From CABZJG01 sp902512685 (lineage in GTDB: Bacteria > Pseudomonadota > Alphaproteobacteria > Rhodobacterales > Rhodobacteraceae): 64,000 bases of DNA. Below the pieces are notes generated by a model. It was not told the DNA's origin, ran no database searches, and worked only from the letters and a program-made list of their open reading frames with translations. Of the stretch, positions 1 to 9,087 are shown piece by piece. A program made the translations under genes and the position numbers. How positions within the stretch are numbered: the stretch's first letter is position 1; the number at the start of each line of letters is the position of its first letter. The stretch is from contig CP179201.1 in NCBI GenBank assembly GCA_051201605.1, positions 3,348,001 through 3,412,000 on the forward strand. The letters are read 5' to 3'.

Positions 1-80
1 CTGACGCAATTCAGAAAGCGATGCTTGAAATTGCGTTTGGTGAGTACGAGGGTGAAAGCAGCCCCAGCCAATGTAGGTAG
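1..80 (+). CDS. 3' end of an unidentified protein gene (cut by window edge)
   Basis: Frame 3 is open from the window edge to a TAG at 78-80, giving a 25-residue C-terminus (DAIQKAMLEIAFGEYEGESS and a short tail) with a protein-like composition. The family cannot be recognised from this piece. It would lie in module 7, left of att copy A. The stop codon lies inside the tandem 9-bp repeat at 71-97. Confidence 0.4.
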   Translation, partial: DAIQKAMLEIAFGEYEGESSPSQCR

Positions 81-97
81 TGTAGGCAATGTAGGCA
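71..97. repeat. Three tandem 9-bp repeats, RTGTAGGYA
   Basis: ATGTAGGTA, GTGTAGGCA and ATGTAGGCA follow one another without gaps just at the 3' end of the partial gene. They could be iteron-like or a protein-binding array, or simply a short tandem duplication. No function can be assigned from this alone. Confidence 0.6.
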
Positions 98-855
98 TTT
101 TGGAAAACTTTTCTGGGGAAATTCTCTGGGGACTTTTCGGATTTGCTTACACTATTATCTCTCTTCTTTACCGAGGAAGGGGTAATAATATATAAGGCAC
201 CCCCTCGTAAAAGCTGGATACACATGCAGCTCCCGCCCACTGGTCAAATAAAACAGTCAAGATCGGGTATTGAAGTAGACATACCCAGTTGACGATTGCT
301 AAACCCCAATCTCAGGTCAGGCTGGTGCTGTCAGACAAATCGGCTCATGCATCAAAAGCCTTAGAAACAGATTTCCTAGATATGAAAGTTGCCGAAAAAA
401 GTTTCCTACAAATTGCTTCCAATAAGATTGAACTTCCTCTTTAAATCGGTGTTATTAATTTTGAAAAACTCTTTCAAGCTGGAATGCGAATGGCGCGAAA
501 GGGGTAAAGCGAAAAAGACAAAACCGACGCTTTGTGAGATTGAGGCTCATCTAAAGGTGAAGAACATGGGTTGGCTCAACCCAGCAGCCAACGTAAGCTC
601 AGCATAAGAGTATGTCTTCAAGCGTTTGAGCTGATAAGGATGAGTAAGTAAAAAATCTGTCATCCTTGAAGGACGGATACGTGCCTTGATAGGAAGCATG
701 ATGACGGATTTGGATAAAGAAACCAAAGGAACAATTCCTGAACTTTATGAAACATATAGAAATGAGGATTTGAGATGCATAAAGACAAAATCCTGTCACT
801 GATCCATGCGACATAAAAGAAATTCTTGGTGAGGAATTTGCAAGGTCAAGCAGTT
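98..855. other. About 760 bp without a supportable gene
   Basis: I see only short open frames here. One runs from a TTG at 389 to 607 on the + strand, and a second protein-like stretch around 650-800 lacks a convincing start. Both are basic, short, unrecognisable and have no good ribosome-binding site. The stretch is probably decayed mobile-element sequence in module 7. Confidence 0.4.
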
Positions 856-1614
856 TCAATTTGCTTTTTCTAGAATATCTACAACAAATGATATAACATC
901 ATCAGAGTGCGTTTGGACGTCAATATCGTCCCACTTGCCTAAAATTTTTCTGTTTTTATCAATCAAAAAAGTGACCCTCAGCGGATACATCTCATCTGGT
1001 GGAGACCGCTTAAGAAGGCCTAGTTTTTCGCACAATTCTGTGCCTTCATCATAAAGCAGATGAAACGGTATATTTTCATCTGATCTAAATTTATCATGCG
1101 CTGAAATATTGTCTGGTGATACCCCAACAATATCTAGTCCCAAATCTGCCAATGTCTCATATACAATTGAAAACCCTTTGGCTTGAATGGTGCAACCCTC
1201 GGTTCCATCTGCTGGATAGAAATATAGAATAGTATTTTTTGATAATTCAGACGTCGAATATCTATCACCTGATGTGGACTGAAGTTCAAACACAGGGATT
1301 GTGTCGCCCACTTCAAAAGTAATGTGGTTTGGCTCAGCTTTTTGCTCTGAGTTGGGGGCTGCGTCTTCACGGAGTTTATTGCTCGTGGGCTCTGGGATGA
1401 TTTGTAATTTAGGATTTGCAATATGTTCTTGAACACCCGAACCATTTGGAACCTCATCAGGTTTTTTCCAAAAGAATAAAAAACTTCCACCGTATTGGGG
1501 CGGGACAATTGAAACCAATTCCCAGCTGTCTAATCCCCAAAGATTCATATGGTCATTTAGAGATCTTTCATTTGCGTCAAAGTTTTGAGTTGTCGTCTTG
1601 TAGATCCAGCGCAT
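856..1614 (-). CDS. Fusion protein: DUF4177-like N-terminus plus BCP-type peroxiredoxin
   Basis: The C-terminal part (about residues 98-250) is an AhpC/TSA-family peroxiredoxin of the BCP type. It has the peroxidatic site TEGCTIQAKGF with Cys141. The usual nearby resolving cysteine five residues on is replaced by Lys, so a 1-Cys mechanism is likely. Residues 1-52 (WIYKTT...GLDSWELVSIVPPQ...FFWKKP) look like a DUF4177-type small domain, joined by a low-complexity linker of about 45 residues. The ATG at 1614 has a GAGGAG box upstream. It probably detoxifies peroxide in the cytoplasm. It lies in module 7 with no operon partners visible. Confidence 0.75.
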   Translation of the reverse strand: MRWIYKTTTQNFDANERSLNDHMNLWGLDSWELVSIVPPQYGGSFLFFWKKPDEVPNGSGVQEHIANPKLQIIPEPTSNKLREDAAPNSEQKAEPNHITFEVGDTIPVFELQSTSGDRYSTSELSKNTILYFYPADGTEGCTIQAKGFSIVYETLADLGLDIVGVSPDNISAHDKFRSDENIPFHLLYDEGTELCEKLGLLKRSPPDEMYPLRVTFLIDKNRKILGKWDDIDVQTHSDDVISFVVDILEKAN

Positions 1615-2175
1615 CGCAACTCTCCTCGTTCAGGTTTATGCAATAAATAGTGCAATGATTATAGAGTATTGCCAATAACTATTATCAACAGATCATAACG
1701 ATTTAGCAAAAAGTTAAGACGCATAAACCTCGGGCACTTTTGACCTTCAGCTAGTTCTTACACCCGACTTGGCACTAGGCTCATACTAACGCAGTAAAAT
1801 CTGATCAGGCCACCTCAAGCACTATACATGCACCAACCTTTTCTAGAAACCCTATTGGAATTGGTACATAAAATGGGGCTTGGACACCGACACCCGCTTC
1901 TCGCCGAAGTCGCACTGCGCAGATACCTGCCATTGGAGCAAGCGCGGCGAAAGTCTGGAACGCCCCATATATCCAACCTTTAAGTCCACTGCACGAAAAT
2001 CTGCTTTTCCCTGCTTCTCTGTTTATCTGCATACCCCCTAAATTAGCGCCATAAATTTTGTACAACTCTTTTAAGGAGGAGCGCGAATAGCACGAACCAG
2101 ATGGAGCCATGAAGACATCTTGCCTCTGCTTCGTGAGGTTGAGGTTCATCACTTGCATGAAAGCTCGCCTGTTTT
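1615..2175. other. Spacer without a convincing gene
   Basis: A minus-strand frame over 1805-2254 is open, but it runs through the att copy A repeat, lacks a ribosome-binding site and matches no family I know. Its C-terminal half (around 1805-1990) has a protein-like composition and could be a decayed gene end. Confidence 0.35.
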
Positions 2176-2290
2176 GAGCTAATTTGAGTTCCCTTTTTGC
2201 AAGGCCACGCTTGCATACCTTAGCTTGAAGTGAAAATACACAAAAACCTGGCACCTGCGGCCGGAGTTCTATTCCTTACCACTGGTTAAA
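2176..2290. repeat. att copy A (diverged tRNA-Leu 3'-end core with left arm)
   Basis: The core at 2247-2264 (cctggcacctgcggccgg) matches 15 of 18 bases of the tRNA-Leu core. The left arm is recognisable (GAGTTCCCTTTTTGCAAGG at 2186, and a relative of the 'cttgtatgctttagtttaaa' block), but the 22-bp box pairing is lost. The right flank is only faintly like the right arm of other copies. It marks the boundary between modules 6 and 7 and is the oldest-looking copy. Confidence 0.7.
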
Positions 2291-2301
2291 AATTAGCCTA
2301 T

Positions 2302-3493
2302 TTACTTTTCTGAGGTTGCATTGCCTCCGAGTGAGGGGCGTAAACGCTCCAACGCTTCATCCGAGTACCCCAACTCGCGCGCAACATCTTCGTTGTGCTC
2401 ACCGATTTGCGGGAGGTCACGATAGAGGCCAGGTCGGGTACCACCATATTCAAACGGCAGTGTTGGAACCTGAGTCCGCACGCCGTTACTAAGGGTTACT
2501 TCGACCGTGGCACCATCGTGGTTTACGTGAGGGTCGTCAAAAAGCTGATCTGGTCGTAAAATCGGTGCAAAGGGAAGCCCAATGCGCTCACAGATCGTGG
2601 CAGATTCAGTCATATTTTTTGCTTGAAACATTTCGCTCAGGCGTGGCATGAACGCGTCTCGACGCGCCACCCGCTGTGCGTTGGTCTGAAGTTCTGTGTC
2701 ATGCAGCAAATCGTCTAAGCCAAAGGATCTACAGAATTGAGCCCATTGTTTGTCGCTGACCACCCCAACAAAAATCTTCTCACCGTCGGCTGTTTCAAAC
2801 GTGTCGTAAACCGCCCAGGCGGATACTCGGTCGGGCATCGGTGCGGCGGCAACTCCAGTTTGGCGGTACTGCACCATATGTTGCGCAATTAGAAACATGT
2901 TGTTCTCAAATAACCCCGAGCGGACGAAGGTGCCTTTGCCGGTGCGCTGTCGTTCCCAAAGCGCGGCCTGAATGGCAATTACCCCGAATAGCCTACCCAT
3001 CACGTCATTCACCGATGCACCGGCGCGCAACGGGCGCTCTTCGGGCCCCGTCATATACGCCAGTCCACCCATCATCTGCACAACTTCATCCAAAGCGGCG
3101 CGCTGCTCGTAAGGGCCGCTGAGAAAGCCCTTCAGAGCGCAATACACCAAGCTAGGGTTGATCTCTTGCATTGCCAAGGCCGAGACGATCCAGCACGCCT
3201 GCACCGAAGTTCTCAAGCAGAACGTCGGACGCACGCACAAGGTCGGTAGCGAACTTCAGACCCTGAACGGACTTCAAATCCACTGAGACGCTCCGTTTAT
3301 TGCGGTTATAGGTTCCAAAATAGCCAGCGCCTGATCCAGGTAGTCGGCGGGTTTTATCGCCGTCCGGCGCGGGTTCAATTTTGACAACATCAGCGCCCAG
3401 ATCTGCAAGAATGAGGCCGCAGGTAGGCCCCATCACCATATGGCTGAATTCGACAACCCGGAGACCTTCAAGGGGGCGTGGTCCACTGTTCAT
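2302..3493 (-). pseudogene. CaiB/BaiF-family CoA-transferase, frameshifted
   Basis: The family III CoA-transferase is split into two frames. The N-terminal 113 residues start at the ATG at 3493 (PLEGLRVVEFSHMVMGPTCG, the typical opening). The remainder continues in another frame to the stop at 2302 (QEINPSLVYCALKGF, DEVVQMMGGLAYMTG). The frames swap near 3165-3180, where RLGLGNA of frame one meets AMQEINPS of frame two, so one base is missing or extra. Together they give a normal length of about 395 residues. Its start overlaps the end of the HMG-CoA lyase gene, so the pair forms an operon, probably for leucine or dicarboxylate CoA-thioester metabolism. A sequencing error is the simple alternative to a real pseudogene. 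Confidence 0.85.
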
Positions 3494-4440
3494 GTTACAC
3501 TCCTTTCGCCGGCGTAGGTAAAGCCATTTGGCAAGCCAACCTCGGGGACGTTGCCATAGATGGCCTCATCTGGCAGTCCGCGTAGCAGCACCTCGCGTGC
3601 GGTGATCAACGCATCTACATCGACACCTGTTCGCAGACCCATCGCTTCCAGCATAAAGACAAGATCCTCAGTCACAATGTTACCGGTTGCTCCCGGTGCA
3701 TAGGGGCAACCTCCAAGTCCGCCTAGCGAGGCATCAAATGTGGTCACGTCAACCTCAAGGGCAGCCACGACGTTAGCGAGGCCCTGGCCACGCGTGTTGT
3801 GCAGATGAGCACCTGCCATTTTCTCCGCACCAATCTCGCTGCGTAGGCGGCGGAACATGCGTTTGATCTGGGTTGGGTTGGCATAGCCAGTCGTATCCGA
3901 AAGACCGATACTGTCCGCGCCGGCCTCTGCAAGTAGGCCTGCCATCTTGATCACCCAATCCTCCAACACCGCACCTTCGAGTGTGCAGCCAAACGCGGTC
4001 GAAATGCCAATCTCAACATCTGGTCGCTGCTCATCCGGTAGAGAGTCGATATAAACGCAAACTCGGCGAACCTCTTCAATCGCTTCTTCAGGGGTCTTGC
4101 CAATATTATTGAGGCTGTGCGTCCGCGAGGCTGATATTGGCATGGTCAACTTGCGCGCACCCGCGGCAATCGCGTTTTGTGCGCCCTTAAGGTTAGGGAC
4201 CAGCGCCAGAACAGAAAGACCCTCAAGTTTGTTCGCTTCTCTTACGAGCGTGGAACAATCAGCCATTTGCGGCAGCAGGCGCGGGGATACGAAAGATCCC
4301 ACTTCGATTTCCCGAAGCCCCGATGCCGCCAGCGCCTTGATCCAATGGAGCTTCGCCTCTGTCGGCATCGTGCGTTTGATACTCTGTAGCCCGTCCCGCG
4401 GGCCAACCTCACTTACCAGGACGTCAATTTCTTGAGGCAT
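3490..4440 (-). CDS. mvaB: Hydroxymethylglutaryl-CoA lyase
   Basis: A DRE-TIM metallolyase that cleaves HMG-CoA to acetyl-CoA and acetoacetate, the last step of leucine catabolism. Visible family motifs are EVGPRDGLQ near the N-terminus (metal-binding Asp, catalytic Arg), the HLHNTRGQG metal-binding segment and the GGLGGCPYAPGATGN loop with the catalytic Cys. The length of about 316 aa is normal. I chose the ATG at 4440 because AGGAG lies just upstream; an earlier in-frame TTG at 4461 has no such site. The gene overlaps the CoA-transferase downstream by 4 bp. A related lyase acting on another 3-hydroxy-3-methyl acyl-CoA is possible. Confidence 0.88.
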   Translation of the reverse strand: MPQEIDVLVSEVGPRDGLQSIKRTMPTEAKLHWIKALAASGLREIEVGSFVSPRLLPQMADCSTLVREANKLEGLSVLALVPNLKGAQNAIAAGARKLTMPISASRTHSLNNIGKTPEEAIEEVRRVCVYIDSLPDEQRPDVEIGISTAFGCTLEGAVLEDWVIKMAGLLAEAGADSIGLSDTTGYANPTQIKRMFRRLRSEIGAEKMAGAHLHNTRGQGLANVVAALEVDVTTFDASLGGLGGCPYAPGATGNIVTEDLVFMLEAMGLRTGVDVDALITAREVLLRGLPDEAIYGNVPEVGLPNGFTYAGERSVT

Positions 4441-4601
4441 GTCGAATTTCTCCTGTATCAATTTTACTTGGCAGACATAATTTATGCCTAGCCAAAACTA
4501 TGGCGCAATCCTCATCATATACACAAAACCGATGGTGCCGATCAGCTCGCCAAGGGGCAGTCACTATTAGCCTTTTCATTGAGCTCCACCCAGATTTGTG
4601 T

Positions 4602-4708
4602 CTAACCCAATTTCTCAATACCACTAATTTTGGCTTTCTCTAATAAAGTTTCAGGGACGGGTGATCTCATGCCCAATGCGTGATGAGGTCTGATCTGGTT
4701 GCATTGCC
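4602..4708 (-). pseudogene. C-terminal remnant of a DDE (IS3-like) transposase
   Basis: The minus-strand frame reads QIRPHHALGMRSPVPETLLE and about a dozen further residues to a TAG at 4602-4604. The 'RPHxALGxxSP' signature is typical of the end of integrase-core transposases of the IS3 type. Upstream sequence (to about 4790) no longer reads as transposase, and no terminal inverted repeats are visible. Confidence 0.7.
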
Positions 4709-4886
4709 TGCCCTTTACATGGTGGTGAATATTGCACCAAAACGGGTAAAGTCACCGAATGGTGTGAGGGGTTGCCCGACGATATGCCCGCAGAAAACAA
4801 AACCCTGTCAAAACCTCCTTGACCCTTGAAAACGAGGATCGCGTTTCGCTTTCAAAACCCTGGGGCATAGTAAGGGGCTGGCTGCT

Positions 4887-5918
4887 TTAAGGTTTCTGCA
4901 AAATTGCATTTTCCCAGGCGTTGAGGAAGTTCTTTCGCTTTAAACGGTCAAGATAAACCATCAAGCCAGGCCCCAATCGAATAGGTCGCAGGGCGGTTTC
5001 CTGTTCTAACACATCGCGTTGTAGCGTGGGAAAAGGAAAGTCCCCAGCTTTGCCAGCCTCAAGGCTAAAGGACAGCAGGTGATCAATGAACTGCCCGGCA
5101 AGCTGCGGCTGCTTGGCGTTTTTGGGGATCAGCGCCGAGCGCAGCATCAAAGTTGTAAAATCGCTTGGCTCGACAATGATAATATCGTCTTGGTTGGTTA
5201 TTTGTGCTGCCGCATAGCTGCCCAAAACATTATAGGCAAAGGCCAGTTTTCCAGAACTGACATCCTCAATCATTTTTCCCGAACAACAATAAAGTTGTGC
5301 ATTCATATTGCCCATCACTTCGGCCAACCGCCAATAGGTTTCCGACGTGCGGGCATCTTGGGTGGCAAACAGATAGCCCAGCCCGCTGCTGCGAATGTCA
5401 TAGGTGCCAACGCGGTTTTTGAACTGCATCGGATGCGACCGCATAAATTCGATTAATTCTTGTCGGGTTTTAGGCACTGATTGATCATCAAAGTCGCGGG
5501 CGGAAAAAACCAGCGCCGCAGGCTCTTGTGTAAAGGCAAAAACCAAATCCTGCCAATGGGCCCAATCGGGCAATTGGGTGGTAAATTCCGAGCGGAACGG
5601 CAATGCCATACCATCGTTGGCCAGCTTGGTTTGCAAATCCATGGCACTGGAAACGGCAAGATCAAACTGGGCGCCATCTTCAATCAGCGCTTTGACCAGT
5701 TCGGTTGAGCCAACTTCATAGTAATCAACAGACACAGAAGGGTAACGGCTTTGAAACACATCAATGACCCCGGCAAAAAGATCTAGATCGGCGGTAGAAA
5801 TCACTTTCAAAATTTGGCTACCCGGTTCGGCCATAAATAGCTGACGCTTATCCACCTCAAAACTGAAACCAAGAGTTGGAAACAGCCCTAGCGTAAGGGC
5901 AAATAAAAGATGACGCAT
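4887..5918 (-). CDS. Periplasmic substrate-binding protein in a two-component operon
   Basis: 343 aa with a clear signal peptide (MRHLLFALTLGLFPTLGFSF) and a type-2 periplasmic-binding fold of the Fe(III)/ABC solute-binding type (VISTADLDLFAGVIDVFQSR). It has no permease or ATPase neighbours. Instead it overlaps the upstream sensor kinase gene by 31 bp and is co-transcribed with it. A role as periplasmic ligand-presenting partner of the kinase, sensing a substrate for the divergent tct transporter, is an inference from this layout. Confidence 0.7.
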   Translation of the reverse strand: MRHLLFALTLGLFPTLGFSFEVDKRQLFMAEPGSQILKVISTADLDLFAGVIDVFQSRYPSVSVDYYEVGSTELVKALIEDGAQFDLAVSSAMDLQTKLANDGMALPFRSEFTTQLPDWAHWQDLVFAFTQEPAALVFSARDFDDQSVPKTRQELIEFMRSHPMQFKNRVGTYDIRSSGLGYLFATQDARTSETYWRLAEVMGNMNAQLYCCSGKMIEDVSSGKLAFAYNVLGSYAAAQITNQDDIIIVEPSDFTTLMLRSALIPKNAKQPQLAGQFIDHLLSFSLEAGKAGDFPFPTLQRDVLEQETALRPIRLGPGLMVYLDRLKRKNFLNAWENAILQKP

Positions 5919-7273
5919 GCGCCTACTCCTTCTGCATTATTTTTCAGCTCTAAGCAGCCGCCATGGGCATTGGCCACATCATCTGCTATGGTCAGTCCAA
6001 GGCCAGAGCCAATTGTATCATGGGCATTTGCACCCCGCACAAAGCGGTCGGTCAAAAGTTCAAATCCTTCATCTGGAAACCCAATCCCCTGATCCATGAG
6101 CTGTAATATAGCCCCAGAGCGATCTTGGCTTAAAGTCAACTTTATTGAACTTTCCGTCGGTGAATATTTGATCGCATTGTCAATCAGGTTGCGCACCGCA
6201 TTCTGAATCAATATTGCATCTCCCTTAATCAAAAGCGGTGCGCCTTTTTGCCAGCGAAGATCAATTTCTTTGAGCTCAGCAATCGGCCGCAGTCGAGTAA
6301 CCAACTCATCCACCAGAACCCGAAAATCAAAAGTTTCCACCAGCAGATGATCTGTGCGAAAGGTCACCATGGCATGATCAAGCAACTGGCCCGCGGCGCG
6401 CGAGCTTTCATCAATCGCTCGGATCATTTCGCGCAGGGCTTCGCGGTTTTCATCCCGCTCAACCCGGCGCAGGGTTACTTCGGCCTGCATGCGAACCGTG
6501 GCCAAAGGCGTACGCACCCGATGCGCCGCCTCGGCAATAAACTCTTCCGATTGCGACAGGGACTTTTTAAGCCGCCCGATAAACTGATTGAGTGAGCGCA
6601 CAAGCGGCACCATTTCGCTGGGCACGGGCGATTCAACAGGGCGCAAATCCTGCGGGCCACGGCGCGATACAGAGGCCGCCAAACGCCGCAAAGGCCCAAT
6701 CGTCGACTGCGCAGCATAAAATGTCAAAACCATCGCAATGGCAAAAAACCCAATACCCAGAAATAGCACCGTCTGGGAAATCTGCCGCAAGGTCTGTTTT
6801 TGACCATTGCGAGTTTGGGCAATTGTCGCGCGCACTACAGACGGTTGATTGTTTAGTGACAACTTACGGCTGGCCGTGACCAAGCGAATATCTTCACCCA
6901 GATAGTGGTCGGTTGCAAAAGCTGGTTGGCTTTTTGTGGAACGCGCAGTCGTGAATGGCAAATCTTCATAACCAGTTAAATAGACCTGATTTTGCTCAAT
7001 TCTATAAAACACCCGATCATCCGAGATATTGCCCAGCATCGAAAACGCTGAATAGGGTATATCAACAATTAGCGCCCCATCCTGCACAGTGATGGCATCA
7101 AGCACCGAGGTGACCGAAGCCGCTAGAATATTATCCTGACTTTCCTGTGCCAACTGCCGGCCAAAACTTTGCACGACCAAAAAAAGAATCACTGCCAAAA
7201 TCGCCGCACTTGCCAAAAGCCGAACGATCAACCGTCTCCGAATTGATCGGGTCGCGGTCACATGACCGTTCAT
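5888..7273 (-). CDS. tctE: Sensor histidine kinase (TctE-like)
   Basis: 461 aa inner-membrane kinase. It has a first transmembrane segment near residues 17-36, a periplasmic sensor region to about 168, a second segment near 169-187, and an H-box AAHRVRTPLATVR with His251. N-box NLIDNAIKYSP and a G-box GSGLGLTI follow. Its start overlaps the response regulator stop by 4 bp. The position opposite tctCBA supports the TctE assignment; the actual ligand is not known from sequence. Confidence 0.82.
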   Translation of the reverse strand: MNGHVTATRSIRRRLIVRLLASAAILAVILFLVVQSFGRQLAQESQDNILAASVTSVLDAITVQDGALIVDIPYSAFSMLGNISDDRVFYRIEQNQVYLTGYEDLPFTTARSTKSQPAFATDHYLGEDIRLVTASRKLSLNNQPSVVRATIAQTRNGQKQTLRQISQTVLFLGIGFFAIAMVLTFYAAQSTIGPLRRLAASVSRRGPQDLRPVESPVPSEMVPLVRSLNQFIGRLKKSLSQSEEFIAEAAHRVRTPLATVRMQAEVTLRRVERDENREALREMIRAIDESSRAAGQLLDHAMVTFRTDHLLVETFDFRVLVDELVTRLRPIAELKEIDLRWQKGAPLLIKGDAILIQNAVRNLIDNAIKYSPTESSIKLTLSQDRSGAILQLMDQGIGFPDEGFELLTDRFVRGANAHDTIGSGLGLTIADDVANAHGGCLELKNNAEGVGACVIFYLPLR

Positions 7274-7935
7274 GAAACACTCAACCTATACCCCATGCCG
7301 CGCACGGTCACGATGTTTAAATCTGATCCCTCTAACTGTTTTCGAAGCCGTCCGACATAAACCTCAATGGCATTTTCGGCGACATCATCTTCGTAGGAAA
7401 ACAGCCTGTCGACCAGTTTAGATTTTGAAAACAACTGATCCTTTGAATTGATAAAAATTTCCAATAGCCTGAGCTCTCGGTTTCTAAGCTGCACTCTTTG
7501 ACTCGCAACTGTCAAGGTTCCGGCCAGTGGGTCAAATTGGGTATTTCCGAATCGTTTGATGTTATTGGCCATGCCGCCCTGTCGCCTGATCACCGCGCGG
7601 CAGCGCGCCTCAAGCTCGGAAAAATCAAACGGTTTGGTAATATAATCGTCTGCTCCAAGATCCAAAACGCCAACCCGATCAGACACCTCAGAGCGCGCCG
7701 TTATGGTGATAATGGGGGTTTTACCACCTGCCATTCTATAGGATTTCAAAAGGGTGCGCGCATCTCCATCCGGAAGCATAATATCTAATAAAATCAAATC
7801 GTAATCGGCTGTGCTAAGATAATCCTGCGCGGTTTCAAGCGTCACGGCATGATCCACAACATGACCATCCAGTGACAGCCGATCCAAAACGGCCTTGGCC
7901 AGTGCAAGATTATCTTCGACAAGCAAATATCGCAT
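7270..7935 (-). CDS. tctD: OmpR-family response regulator (TctD-like)
   Basis: 221 aa with an N-terminal receiver domain (acidic pocket around VEDN, phosphoacceptor Asp51 in LLDIMLPDG) and a C-terminal winged helix (RELRLLEIF...VYVGRLRKQL...VRGMGYRLS). It is the first gene of the regulator-kinase-binding protein operon, divergent from tctC. It probably activates tctCBA through the direct repeat at 7961-7978. Confidence 0.85.
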   Translation of the reverse strand: MRYLLVEDNLALAKAVLDRLSLDGHVVDHAVTLETAQDYLSTADYDLILLDIMLPDGDARTLLKSYRMAGGKTPIITITARSEVSDRVGVLDLGADDYITKPFDFSELEARCRAVIRRQGGMANNIKRFGNTQFDPLAGTLTVASQRVQLRNRELRLLEIFINSKDQLFSKSKLVDRLFSYEDDVAENAIEVYVGRLRKQLEGSDLNIVTVRGMGYRLSVS

Positions 7936-7960
7936 TTATTGTCCCTTGCGATTCAATAGC

Positions 7961-7978
7961 GTGACAGGTCTGTGACAG
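7961..7978. promoter_or_regulatory. Direct repeat GTGACAG x2, candidate TctD box
   Basis: GTGACAG at 7961-7967 and again at 7972-7978 are 11 bp apart, one helical turn, the usual layout for dimers of OmpR-type regulators. The site sits between the divergent tctD and tctC genes, about 60 bp before the tctC start. A short inverted repeat CCGT-aatta-ACGG follows near 8005-8017. Confidence 0.5.
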
Positions 7979-8039
7979 TTTTGTTCCCTAGTCTTAGTCA
8001 TGGTCCGTAATTAACGGATATGTCAAATGGGAGGACATT

Positions 8040-9026
8040 ATGTCGACTTTAAAATTTACCCGCCGGGCGCTGGTCACCGCGGCGGCAGTTACGCTATCTT
8101 TGGGAGCACCGGTTTTTGCCGGCGGTCACCAAGTTGTAGACAGCGTCCACTTCCTTATCCCCGGCGGCGCCGGCGGTGGTTGGGACGGAACCGCACGCGG
8201 AACCGGCGAAGCGCTGACCAAATCTGGTCTCGTGGGCTCTGCATCTTATGAAAACATGTCCGGCGGCGGCGGTGGTAAAGCAATTGGCTATCTGATCGAA
8301 AATGCCGACAGCCAGCACGGCACAATGATGGTCAACTCAACACCGATCGTCATTCGCTCGCTCACCGGTGTGTTTCCACATAACTTCCGCGACCTGACGC
8401 TTGTGTCCGGCACTATCGGTGATTACGCCGCTTTGGTGGTGGGCAAGGACAGCCCGCTGAATTCAATGGCCGACTTGATCGCTGCTTATGATGCGAACCC
8501 AGGCGATACAGCCATTGGCGGCGGCTCTGTGCCGGGCGGCATGGACCACTTGGTGGCCGCGATGGTGATGGAAGCGGCTGGCAAAGACGCCTTGGGCGTT
8601 AAATATGTCGCCTATGATGCAGGCGGAAAAGCCATGGCAGCCCTGCTGTCAGGCGAGATTAAAGCGCTTTCAACAGGCTTCTCAGAAGCGGTTGCGCTTG
8701 CCCAAGCGGGTGAAGTGAAAATCCTTGGCGTGACATCTGATGCGCGCGTTGATGCATTTGCCGATGCACCAACCATGAAAGAGCAAGGTATTGATACAAA
8801 CTTTGTCAACTGGCGCGGATTTTTTGCAGCACCCGGTTTGCCAGCTGATACACTGGCGGCATATCAGGATGCGATTGCAAAAATGTATGACACCCCTGAG
8901 TGGGAAGCCGTACGCGCACGCAACGGTTGGGTCAACATCCACAACCCGGGTGATGATTTCAAAAGCTTCCTTGAAGCACAGGAAAAAGTCATCGGTGATC
9001 TGATGAAAAAACTGGGCTTTCTCTAA
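8040..9026 (+). CDS. tctC: Tripartite tricarboxylate transporter, periplasmic binding protein TctC
   Basis: 328 aa TctC/Bug-family receptor with an export signal (RRALVTAAAVTLSLGAPVFA) and the family's PGGAGGGWDGTAR ligand-binding stretch. It delivers a carboxylate such as a tricarboxylate to the TctAB membrane complex. GGGAGG precedes the ATG at 8040. A stem-loop separates it from tctB, so its mRNA may be more abundant than that of the membrane subunits. The exact substrate cannot be read from sequence. Confidence 0.9.
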   Translation: MSTLKFTRRALVTAAAVTLSLGAPVFAGGHQVVDSVHFLIPGGAGGGWDGTARGTGEALTKSGLVGSASYENMSGGGGGKAIGYLIENADSQHGTMMVNSTPIVIRSLTGVFPHNFRDLTLVSGTIGDYAALVVGKDSPLNSMADLIAAYDANPGDTAIGGGSVPGGMDHLVAAMVMEAAGKDALGVKYVAYDAGGKAMAALLSGEIKALSTGFSEAVALAQAGEVKILGVTSDARVDAFADAPTMKEQGIDTNFVNWRGFFAAPGLPADTLAAYQDAIAKMYDTPEWEAVRARNGWVNIHNPGDDFKSFLEAQEKVIGDLMKKLGFL

Positions 9027-9043
9027 AGCTTTTTAACTCTTGG

Positions 9044-9066
9044 CGATCCCTGCTATGCTGGGGTCG
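9044..9066 (+). other. Intercistronic stem-loop after tctC
   Basis: CGATCCC (9044-9050) pairs with GGGGTCG (9060-9066) with one G-U pair and a 9-nt loop. There is no U-tract, so it is more likely an mRNA-stabilising or attenuating hairpin than a full terminator. Confidence 0.45.
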
Positions 9067-9087
9067 TCACATCTAATGAGGGATGAC

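Noticed and set aside
389..607. Plus-strand frame of 72 codons
   Set aside because: TTG start, no ribosome-binding site, basic low-information sequence and no family.
1805..2254. Minus-strand frame of 149 codons
   Set aside because: It runs through the att A repeat, has no ribosome-binding site and no recognisable domain; most of it is probably not a gene, though its end may be a remnant.
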